Part shown: positions 22,008 through 29,130 of the stretch, in pieces
Position numbering within the stretch: the stretch's first letter is position 1
Layout of the letters: each line of letters starts with the position of its first letter
Assembly: GCA_025996895.1 (NCBI GenBank)
Contig: BNTW01000029.1
Location: forward strand, 1-29,130
DNA from: Bacteroidia bacterium
Lineage (GTDB): Bacteria; Bacteroidota; Bacteroidia; Bacteroidales; Azobacteroidaceae
DNA: 29,130 nt
Reading direction: 5' to 3'
Translations under genes and position numbers: made by a program
The notes under the pieces: model-generated
Seen by the model: only the letters and a program-made list of their open reading frames with translations
What the model was told of the DNA's origin: nothing
Databases searched by the model: none

Positions 22008-23468
22008 TTATATTTCTTTTCGTAAACGGGCGATAGGAATATTCAACTGTTCGCGATATTTTGCTACCGTTCGCCGCGCAATATTGTATCCTTTTTTCTT
22101 TAATTCTTTTACTAAGACGTCGTCGGGAAGTGGATTAGATTTGTCTTCTTCCTTAATACAGCTCCGGAGAACGGCCTTGATTTCACGCGAAGAAACATCT
22201 TCTCCTTCTTCATTGATTAATGATTCGGAAAAGAAATATTTCAGCGGATAGACACTCCAATTCGTCTGTACATATTTGCTGTTGCTGACACGCGAAATGG
22301 TCGAAATATCATAACCGCAAATTTCCGACACGTCTTTCAAAATCATGGGCTTGATTTTGGTTTCGTCGCCGGTCAGGAAAAATTCGCGTTGGATTTGCAC
22401 AATCGCCAGCATGGTTTTTCTCAATGTGGTCGAACGCTGTTTAATCGCATCAATAAACCATTTTGCCGAATCTAATTTTTGCTTGACAAACGTAAGTACT
22501 TCCTTTTTGCTCTGTGCCGGGTCGTCTTTTTCATGGATATAATAACTCAGCATGTTGCCGTATTCCCGATTCACTCGCAATTCGGGAATATAAGGTTCGG
22601 GCATATTGAAAATCAGTTCACCGTTCATCGCTTCCACAATGAAATCGGGAACGATGTGCGACATTTTGGTTTCCATCGTACTCTCCCACGAACTTCCGGG
22701 CTTAGGATTTAAAAGGACAATTTCCGCCACCACTTCTTTCAATTCGTCTTCCGTAATGTTCAGCGGCCGAATAATTTTATCGTATTGATGTTTGGAAAAA
22801 GCCTCGAAATACTTGTCCAAAATTGTTATCGCCAATTCGCGCACCGGCGTTTTTTCCTTCCGCGTGATTTGCAGCAACAAACATTCCTGCAAATCGGCCG
22901 CGCCGATTCCTGCCGGGTCTAACTCTTTAATCGCTGTCCAGACTTCCGTGATTTCGGAAACCGGAACATCCATGCCGATCTGAAAAGCCATATCGTCCGA
23001 AATATCTTCGGGATTGCGCCGCATATAGCCGTCACTGTCGATATTACCAAGCAGGTATTCGCCGATTTGAAGCTGTTTGGGCGTCAGCGGTTTCAACTGA
23101 AGCTGGTCCATCAAATATTCTTGAAGCGATTGCGCTTCCGAGTAAGGAATTTCTTCGCGTTGTTCCCCTCTTCCCCGATTGTACTGTCGGAGTTTATAAT
23201 CCGGCACATCATCTTCTGTCAGATAATCACCCATCGTGATTTCGTCTTCGGTGATATTCGTTTCTTCCTTATTTCCAAATTCATCGCTTGCTCCCTCTTC
23301 TCCCGGTTCCGGATTTTCCGAAGCCTCTTCCAATGCCGGATTTTCTTCTAACTCCTGATTAATCCGATTTTCGATTTCAAGAGAAGTCAGTTCCAACATT
23401 TTAATCTGTTGAATTTGTAAAGGCGATAATTTCTGTTGTTGTTGCTGAGCGAGTTGTTGTTTAATCAT
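22008..23468 (-). CDS. rpoN: RNA polymerase sigma-54 factor RpoN
   Basis: Alternative sigma factor that needs enhancer-binding activators. The 486 residues carry region I (Gln-rich QQLAQQQQQKLSPLQIQQIKM, activator contact), an acidic region II (about 50-100), the core-binding domain (from about 105) and the DNA-binding C-terminus. The helix-turn-helix for the -12 element lies near KDVSEICGYDISTISRV. The RpoN box ARRTVAKYRE, which reads the -24 element, is at 464-473. Its own promoter is a standard TAnnTTTG type, not a sigma-54 one. It is the first gene of a cluster with gcvH, purE and ispG. Confidence 0.96.
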   Translation of the reverse strand: MIKQQLAQQQQQKLSPLQIQQIKMLELTSLEIENRINQELEENPALEEASENPEPGEEGASDEFGNKEETNITEDEITMGDYLTEDDVPDYKLRQYNRGRGEQREEIPYSEAQSLQEYLMDQLQLKPLTPKQLQIGEYLLGNIDSDGYMRRNPEDISDDMAFQIGMDVPVSEITEVWTAIKELDPAGIGAADLQECLLLQITRKEKTPVRELAITILDKYFEAFSKHQYDKIIRPLNITEDELKEVVAEIVLLNPKPGSSWESTMETKMSHIVPDFIVEAMNGELIFNMPEPYIPELRVNREYGNMLSYYIHEKDDPAQSKKEVLTFVKQKLDSAKWFIDAIKQRSTTLRKTMLAIVQIQREFFLTGDETKIKPMILKDVSEICGYDISTISRVSNSKYVQTNWSVYPLKYFFSESLINEEGEDVSSREIKAVLRSCIKEEDKSNPLPDDVLVKELKKKGYNIARRTVAKYREQLNIPIARLRKEI

Positions 23469-23499
23469 ATTAACGCCATTCGTTTTTAAGAAATCGGTA

Positions 23500-23530
23500 C
23501 AAATATAGTGGATTCCCGCATTATTTCAAA
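23500..23530 (-). promoter_or_regulatory. rpoN promoter inside the end of the upstream gene
   Basis: The minus strand has TTTG (23527-23530), a 19-bp spacer and TATATTTG (23500-23507), a full consensus match. The -33 box is within the last codons of the hybrid two-component gene. The rpoN ATG is 31 bp downstream of the -7 box. Confidence 0.75.
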
Positions 23531-26500
23531 TTTTCCATGTATTCTTTTGGAGAAATTCCGGAAAATTCTTTGAAAGAAGCGGAAAAATGCGATAGGGTGG
23601 AGAAGCCGACCGAGAAAGCGACATCGGAAATGGAGAGATTTTTGTTGTGTAACAACTCGCCGGCTTGCGTCAGCCGGATGTTGCGAATAAAATCGCGCGC
23701 CGATTGATTGGTGAGTTCCTTCAACTTGCGATGGAGATGTACGCGGCTCATGCCAACCGCCGAACTCAACGCTTCGACCGTAAATTCGGGATTGTTGATG
23801 TTCTCGTTGATGGCTTTTAAAATGCGTTCCATCAATAACTCGTTCGCCGATTTCACTTCTATCTTGTCGATTTTTCCTTCGGATTGTGATTGAAATTTGC
23901 CTTTCAGACGTTCGCGGTTGTCCAGCAAGCCCGCAACGGACGATTTCAGCACTTCGGGATTGAACGGTTTTACCATAAACAAATCCGCACCGGTTTTCAG
24001 TCCGGCGATACGGTCTTCGTCCTGCGTTTTCGCCGTTAACAAAATAACCGGAATATGTTCAGTTTGAATATTTGATTTTACTTTTTTTGTTAGATTGATG
24101 CCATCCATTTCCGCCATCATAATATCCGAAATAATCAAATCGGGTTTTTCCTTTAAAATATAATCCAACGCCTCTTTTCCGTTGTAAGTCTGTTGGATTT
24201 TGTATTGGTCTTGCAGCTGGCTTTTGATGTAATGGTTGATTTCGTGGTCATCTTCGACAATCAAAATGCGGTAGTTGGTTTTCGCTCGAACAATTTTTTC
24301 GACTTCGGGCTTATCCGATTCTACCGGTTGTTCGCTATTGTTGGGATGTTCCTGTTCCAGCGGCAGGCGCAATGTAAAAATCGCCCCCGAACGGTCTTTG
24401 CGCGCTGAGGCATGGATTGTTCCATGATGAAGTTCGACTAATGAACGCGTCAGATGCAGGCCGATACCTGTGCCGTAGTTGGGCAACGTATCCTGATTGG
24501 CTTGGTAAAACCGGTCAAAGATTTTTTCCGTATCCGATTCGTCAATGCCAATACCCGAATCCTGAATTTTGATTTCAAAAAAATCGTCGCCGGTCGTCAG
24601 GAAAACATCGATTTCGCCGTTTTCGGGCGTAAATTTAAACGCATTGGAGAAAATATTGTACAGCACTTTGTCGAAATTGTTGATGTCTATCCACGCTTTC
24701 AGATCGGGCATTTCGTGATGGAATGAAAAACGGATATTTTTGTTATTGGCCGAATATTCAAAAGCGTGCATCACATCTTTGATAAATCCGACTAAATCGG
24801 TTTCGCGCGCCCGTAACTGCATTTGCCCCCGGTCAAGTTTCCGCATATCCATTAATTGGTTAATTAAACGGAGAATACGTTGTGCATTCCGGTAAATTAG
24901 TAAATACGTTTGTTGCAAATTTTGGTCTTTATTTGTACTCAACAGTTTTTCTAACGGCCCTAAAATCAGCGTCATCGGCGTGCGAATTTCGTGCGAAATA
25001 TTCGTAAAAAACTGCAATTTGGCTTGACTGATTTGTTCGGCGTGTTCCATGCGCAGAATTTCGTGCCGGTGTTGGATTTTCTGTTTTACATAAAAATACA
25101 CTGCGCAGATAATCAGCAGGAAGAGAAGCAGATAAATCAATTTCGCTATAAACGTCTGGTAAAAAGCCGGACGGATTTGAATTTGGATTGTTTTTATTTC
25201 CGATTGATTTTCCTTATCGGCCGCGTAAAAATGTAGTTTGTATTTTCCGTGACTGAGATTCGTGTAAGTAATCCGGTTGTTACCCGGCGGGTTGGCAGTC
25301 CATTGTGTATCAAAGCCTTCGAGTTGATAGAAATAGCGAATACTTTCCGGATTGCCGTATTCCAGCGTCGAAAGTTCGATACTGAAAACATTGTCGTATG
25401 AGGCCAGATTGATGTCGGGATTGTCCAACAGTGGACGGTTGAAAATGGCTTGTTTTCCCGATTTTTGTCCGACGTAAACCGGTTGGCCGAACAAATAAAA
25501 CTGCGTAATAAACACGTTCAATTGCTGTTTTTTCGCATGAATATTTTGTGGATAAAAACAGGTGATACCGTTAATTCCACCGAAAAAGATCTCGCCGGCG
25601 GTCGACTGGAAAGCTGCTCCGCGCGTAAATTCCGTTCCCTGCAAACCGTCGGACGTGTAATAATTGGTAAAACTGTTTTCGGCCGGCGAATACTTGGAAA
25701 TGCCCGAATGTGTGCTCAGCCAGATGTTGTTTTGCTCGTCGGCTTCGATAGCGCAGATAATTGTACTGCCCAGACCGTTTTCGGAACGGAACACCTGCAT
25801 TTCCTGCGTTTGCTTGTTCAGACTGGCCAATCCGTTGTCCGTTCCAATCCACAGAACGCCATTTTTATCCTGATTAACCGCCAGTACCACATTGCTCGGT
25901 AGGCTGGAATTATCGGTGGTGTAAGTAATAAATGTATGATTTTGCGTATCCATACAACTCAATCCTTTATACGTTCCGAGCCACAACAATCCTTTTTCGT
26001 CCAAAAACAGCGCGCTAATCCAATTGTTGGGCAGTCCGATAGTGGCTATACCCAACACTTCGTTACTCATAAAATGATTGACGACCGTTTGCGTCGTCCG
26101 GTCGAATTCATACAGTCCGTTGCCGTAAGTACCTATCCACAAATGTCCTTTGTCGTCGGCTTTCAGACAATACACGCGATTAGGCGTAAAATAACGACAT
26201 TTGCCGGAAGCCGGATCGAATAATGCCAGCCCATTTAAATACGAGCCTAACCACAACCGGCCGCCGGTTTCCTCGCAAATCGAAAGAATGGTGCTCGGAA
26301 CAGAGGCCGGATTTTCTGAATGTTCAAAATGCCTGTCGTTTTTCGTTTGATTATGAATAGCATACAATCCGTCGTTGTCTGTTCCCACCCAAATCACCGA
26401 ATCTTTATCTTTGAAAATCGACATCACGCTGTTTGAACCGATGTTGTTTCGCTGAAACGATTTGTAGCCGTAATATTGGAAGCCGTTCGGATTGTGGGGA

Positions 26501-27462
26501 ATGAAAAAGACGCCTTTCTGGAAAAGTCCTGCCCAGAGATTACCGTCCTTGTCTTCAATCAGGCTATGTACTTTGGCTTTGGAGAAATCGAAGGGCGTGG
26601 AAGCCGGCTCGTAATTTTCCAAAACAGAACTATCGTAAATTTTCATTCCGTTGCCATCTGTTCCGATGTATAAATTTCCGGTCGTGGGGCTGAAAAGCGT
26701 GATTTTCATCGGTAGTTGGCGGTTTCCTTTGCTGTCGGGAATAACGGTTGTCCGGCCGTCGGCCAAATCATATTGCGTCAGACCGGCATAGAGTGAGCCG
26801 ATAAAGATATGTCCGGCGTTGTCTTCGCAAATCGACGAAACATTTTTGTCCGTTACTTGAATGACGCGTCCCGCTTCGGTAATCACCCAGCAGGCGGTTT
26901 CCGAGCCAATCCACAACTGCCGCCGGCTGTCTTCAAAAACGGCCGTCAGAAAAAGATTATTGAGTTGCGAATTGATTTCGGTTTCAGCATTGCACCCGTT
27001 TTCCCCTTTTTTAATCACAAACAATCCTGACCCGGAAGTCGCAATCCACACGTCGCCTTTGTGGTTTTCAATCATACGCGTAACGTGTGGAAACTGTTGC
27101 AAACTTTTCTGAAACAGCATTTTCACTTCACTGAAACGGTTGGTGTTGCGGTCGTATTTCATTAAGCCGTTGATACAGCCTATATAAAAATTCCCCATGC
27201 TATCTTCAAACAAGCAACGCACATAATTGTTTTTCAATGAAGTTGTATCGCCCGAAATATTCCGGTAAGTCGTAAATTTCATACCGTCAAAGCGATTTAA
27301 CCCGTCTTCGGTCGCAATCCAGATAAATCCTTTTTTGTCCTGATAAATCTGATTTATCAAACTGTTGGACAATCCTTGTTCGGTCGAATAAAACTTTGTC
27401 GTCTGCGCCTGCATGTAACAAGAACAAATCACCAATAACAGAATGTAGTATAGTTTTTTCAT
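23521..27462 (-). CDS. Hybrid two-component system sensor/regulator (HTCS)
   Basis: A one-protein signalling system of 1313 residues. Signal peptide 1-20. Residues about 25-640 are a periplasmic sensor of beta-propeller Reg_prop repeats, each with a W-I-G-T/S phrase such as GFIWIATEDGLNRFD. A Y_Y_Y domain spans about 685-763 and a membrane segment 774-792. Then come HisKA with H824 (NISHEIRTPM), an ATPase (N-box near 937-943, DSGIGI 968-973, GTGIGL 997-1002), a receiver with phospho-acceptor D1113 and K1165, and an AraC-type helix-turn-helix at about 1215-1310. In Bacteroidetes such proteins bind oligosaccharides outside and switch on polysaccharide-use genes. The divergent sugar symporter at 27651 is the likely target. 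All key catalytic residues are present. Confidence 0.97.
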   Translation of the reverse strand: MKKLYYILLLVICSCYMQAQTTKFYSTEQGLSNSLINQIYQDKKGFIWIATEDGLNRFDGMKFTTYRNISGDTTSLKNNYVRCLFEDSMGNFYIGCINGLMKYDRNTNRFSEVKMLFQKSLQQFPHVTRMIENHKGDVWIATSGSGLFVIKKGENGCNAETEINSQLNNLFLTAVFEDSRRQLWIGSETACWVITEAGRVIQVTDKNVSSICEDNAGHIFIGSLYAGLTQYDLADGRTTVIPDSKGNRQLPMKITLFSPTTGNLYIGTDGNGMKIYDSSVLENYEPASTPFDFSKAKVHSLIEDKDGNLWAGLFQKGVFFIPHNPNGFQYYGYKSFQRNNIGSNSVMSIFKDKDSVIWVGTDNDGLYAIHNQTKNDRHFEHSENPASVPSTILSICEETGGRLWLGSYLNGLALFDPASGKCRYFTPNRVYCLKADDKGHLWIGTYGNGLYEFDRTTQTVVNHFMSNEVLGIATIGLPNNWISALFLDEKGLLWLGTYKGLSCMDTQNHTFITYTTDNSSLPSNVVLAVNQDKNGVLWIGTDNGLASLNKQTQEMQVFRSENGLGSTIICAIEADEQNNIWLSTHSGISKYSPAENSFTNYYTSDGLQGTEFTRGAAFQSTAGEIFFGGINGITCFYPQNIHAKKQQLNVFITQFYLFGQPVYVGQKSGKQAIFNRPLLDNPDINLASYDNVFSIELSTLEYGNPESIRYFYQLEGFDTQWTANPPGNNRITYTNLSHGKYKLHFYAADKENQSEIKTIQIQIRPAFYQTFIAKLIYLLLFLLIICAVYFYVKQKIQHRHEILRMEHAEQISQAKLQFFTNISHEIRTPMTLILGPLEKLLSTNKDQNLQQTYLLIYRNAQRILRLINQLMDMRKLDRGQMQLRARETDLVGFIKDVMHAFEYSANNKNIRFSFHHEMPDLKAWIDINNFDKVLYNIFSNAFKFTPENGEIDVFLTTGDDFFEIKIQDSGIGIDESDTEKIFDRFYQANQDTLPNYGTGIGLHLTRSLVELHHGTIHASARKDRSGAIFTLRLPLEQEHPNNSEQPVESDKPEVEKIVRAKTNYRILIVEDDHEINHYIKSQLQDQYKIQQTYNGKEALDYILKEKPDLIISDIMMAEMDGINLTKKVKSNIQTEHIPVILLTAKTQDEDRIAGLKTGADLFMVKPFNPEVLKSSVAGLLDNRERLKGKFQSQSEGKIDKIEVKSANELLMERILKAINENINNPEFTVEALSSAVGMSRVHLHRKLKELTNQSARDFIRNIRLTQAGELLHNKNLSISDVAFSVGFSTLSHFSASFKEFSGISPKEYMENLK

Positions 27463-27484
27463 GATAACATAGTTTTCCCGGCTT

Positions 27485-27492
27485 CAAAAATA
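27485..27492 (-). promoter_or_regulatory. -7 box of the HTCS gene
   Basis: The minus strand reads TATTTTTG, exact to TAnnTTTG, 22 bp before the HTCS ATG. No TTTG at the -33 spacing is seen. Confidence 0.5.
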
Positions 27493-27506
27493 GTAATTTT
27501 TTTTCA

Positions 27507-27632
27507 ATGTAACATATAAACAAATTTCTGTTACCTGTAAAATTTCAATGTTACGTCTTTGACAGTCTTGTATTCAATTTTGCGGGTTACATTTTTTTGA
27601 ATAAACTATATTTGCCTGCATAAAATGTAACA
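27507..27632. promoter_or_regulatory. Five TGTTAC/GTAACA half-sites between HTCS and symporter
   Basis: ATGTAACA (27507-27514), TGTTAC (27529-27534), AATGTTAC (27547-27554), GGTTACAT (27585-27592) and ATGTAACA (27625-27632) share one half-site. The second and third are direct copies 20 bp apart, two helical turns. The first and second form an inverted pair. The fourth sits where the symporter -33 box would be. These are candidate binding sites for the HTCS AraC domain. Confidence 0.45.
27607..27614 (+). promoter_or_regulatory. -7 box of the sugar symporter gene
   Basis: TATATTTG is an exact consensus match, 36 bp before the ATG. The nearest upstream TTTG is 24 bp away, outside the normal 19-21 bp. 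A weak -33 would fit a promoter that depends on an activator. Confidence 0.55.
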
Positions 27633-27650
27633 ACATAAATTTAATACACA

Positions 27651-29126
27651 ATGAAATCGAACTCTCAAAAAGTTTCCTTTGGCGAAAAAGTCGGTTATAG
27701 TTTGGGCGACGGTTCGGCCAATCTGATTTTTCAAATGATGATGATGTTCCAAATGATGTTTTATACAGACGTCTTTGGAATTAAGGCAACCGCTGCCGGT
27801 ATGATACTCCTGTTTGCGCGTTTCTTCGATGCGTTTATCGACCCGTTAGTAGGCATTTTGTCCGACCGTACGAATACCAAATGGGGAAAATATCGCCCCT
27901 GGCTACTTTGGACAGCGATACCGTTTGCCGTATTTTTCATTCTGGCATTCACGACTCCCGATTTGAGCGAACGCGGAAAAATTATTTATGCCGGCGTTAC
28001 CTATACGCTGTTGATGTCAATTTATTCGTTCAACAACACTCCCTATTCGTCGCTCGGAGGTGTCATGACAAGCAATATTCGCGAACGCACCAGCATTTCG
28101 TCGATACGGTTTGTCACGGCGACCATCGCTACATTTATCGTGCAAGGCTTGACCTTGCCTTTGGTTACAAAATTCGGAGGAAACGCTTCGTCTTCGCAGG
28201 GTTGGTTTTGGACGATTACATTGTTTGCCGTTGTCGGAATTGTTTTAATGGTCATTACTTTTTTCACAACGAAAGAACGTATTACGCCTCCGGTCAATCA
28301 GAAAACATCGATAAAGCAAGATTTCAAAGATATTTTCGCGAGCGTTCCGTGGAAATCTATGTTTATCCTGACGCTGTTCCTTTTCACCACATTGGCGATG
28401 TGGGGCAGTTCGATGTCGTATTATTTCAAATATGTAGTTGATAAAGACGCTCTATTTACGTTTTTGGGACATTTTGGATTAGTGGCTCAACCGGGTGCTT
28501 CGTTGGGCGCGTGGGATAAATTTCTGGACGCTTTCGGATTAATCGTTTATCAGCCCGACGGCGTTTTTGCCACCGGATTTAGCTTGTTTAATATGATTGG
28601 CCAATTAATCACGCTGGCAGGAGTGATTTTGCTTTCGGGATTTTTGTCGGGAATTTTCGGCAAACGCAACGTATTTCTGATTTGTCTGACTCTGACCGCT
28701 GTTTTCACCGGATTGTTTTACATCGTTTCGCCGGTCAATGTCGGTGGGATTTTCACCCTGAATATTTTGAAAAGTTTAGCGTATGCACCGACCATTCCGT
28801 TGCTCTGGGCGATGATGGGCGATGTGGCCGATCATTCGGAATGGGTCAATCACCGGCGAGCGACCGGTTTTGTGTTTGCCGGAATTGTGTTTGCGCTGAA
28901 AGCCGGATTGGGTATCGGAGGAGCACTTTGCGGGAAAATCATTGAAGATTTCGGATATGTGGAAAATGCCGTACAATCGGCGAGTGCTGTGAAAGGTATT
29001 ACGCTGACTTCCAGCCTGATACCTGCGGTTATATTTGCTGTGGGTGTGCTGGCGTTATTCTTTTATCCGATAAGCAAACGGAAAAATGAAGAAATACAAA
29101 AAGAATTAGCAGACAGACGAGCATGA
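27651..29126 (+). CDS. GPH-family sugar:cation symporter
   Basis: A 491-residue, 12-segment inner-membrane transporter of the glycoside-pentoside-hexuronide family (MelB/XynB type). The N-terminus KVGYSLGDGSANLIFQ is the family signature. D60 and D64 (RFFDAFIDPLVG) match the cation-site aspartates of MelB. SDRTNTKWGKYRPW (71-84) is the conserved loop 2-3. It takes up a mono- or oligosaccharide with sodium or protons; the sugar is unknown. A loop of about 45 residues between segments 7 and 8 (around 260-305) is somewhat long. The divergent HTCS probably controls it. Its stop overlaps a following ATG (29123), so an operon continues beyond the window. Confidence 0.95.
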   Translation: MKSNSQKVSFGEKVGYSLGDGSANLIFQMMMMFQMMFYTDVFGIKATAAGMILLFARFFDAFIDPLVGILSDRTNTKWGKYRPWLLWTAIPFAVFFILAFTTPDLSERGKIIYAGVTYTLLMSIYSFNNTPYSSLGGVMTSNIRERTSISSIRFVTATIATFIVQGLTLPLVTKFGGNASSSQGWFWTITLFAVVGIVLMVITFFTTKERITPPVNQKTSIKQDFKDIFASVPWKSMFILTLFLFTTLAMWGSSMSYYFKYVVDKDALFTFLGHFGLVAQPGASLGAWDKFLDAFGLIVYQPDGVFATGFSLFNMIGQLITLAGVILLSGFLSGIFGKRNVFLICLTLTAVFTGLFYIVSPVNVGGIFTLNILKSLAYAPTIPLLWAMMGDVADHSEWVNHRRATGFVFAGIVFALKAGLGIGGALCGKIIEDFGYVENAVQSASAVKGITLTSSLIPAVIFAVGVLALFFYPISKRKNEEIQKELADRRA

Positions 29127-29130
29127 AACG
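29123..29130 (+). CDS. Start of a further gene, cut by the window edge
   Basis: ATGAAACG begins within the symporter stop codon (ATGA overlap), the same coupling seen elsewhere in this window. Only two full codons (Met-Lys) are visible. An MK-R-like start would fit an exported glycoside hydrolase after a sugar symporter, but nothing more can be said. Confidence 0.4.

Noticed and set aside
23469..23520. Possible sigma-54 (-24/-12) promoter before rpoN.
   Set aside because: No GG-N10-GC pattern is present; a standard TTTG-19-TATATTTG promoter explains the region.

Overview
This window is a chromosomal segment from a member of the Bacteroidetes, most likely order Bacteroidales. The protein families point there: a fused DAHP synthase-chorismate mutase, the long form of IspG, a hybrid two-component system, DUF1573, DUF1080 and YXWGXW proteins, and the order purH-mreBCD-mrdA-rodA. 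So do many exact copies of the Bacteroidetes -7 promoter box TAnnTTTG and the lack of Shine-Dalgarno sites. Almost all of it is coding. There are no rRNA or tRNA genes, insertion sequences, CRISPR arrays or phage genes.

Layout. 43-873 (+) is murQ, converging on a DUF1573 protein and a YXWGXW-repeat lipoprotein (both -). 2516-4509 (+) is a translationally coupled pair of exported proteins: a DUF1080 (3-keto-disaccharide hydrolase-like) protein and an unrecognised protein with a Tat-type signal. 4517-4636 (-) holds an overlooked 39-codon ORF with a double-glycine leader pattern and its own promoter box. 4740-8770 (-) is an aromatic amino-acid operon: leader peptide, pheA, aminotransferase, DAHP synthase-chorismate mutase, tyrA. 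8872-12056 is the divergent peroxide-stress locus oxyR (-) / ahpC-ahpF (+). 12058-19240 (-) is purH-mreB-mreC-mreD-mrdA-rodA, the cell-elongation machinery behind a purine gene. 19312-23468 (-) is rpoN-gcvH-purE-ispG. 23521-29126 is a divergent sugar-utilisation pair, a one-protein hybrid two-component sensor/regulator (-) and a GPH-family sugar:cation symporter (+), with a further gene starting at the right edge.

The most striking result is the leader of the aromatic operon. A 24-codon ORF has nine Phe/Tyr codons among residues 4-15. Its end lies in one arm of a perfect 15-bp antiterminator, and that structure competes with an 11-bp hairpin followed by seven Ts just before pheA. This has every part of a classical Phe/Tyr transcription attenuator. 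Other points of interest are the orphan GG-leader peptide, a palindromic repeat-like sequence read in frame inside purH, and repeated TGTTAC half-sites between the hybrid regulator and the transporter.
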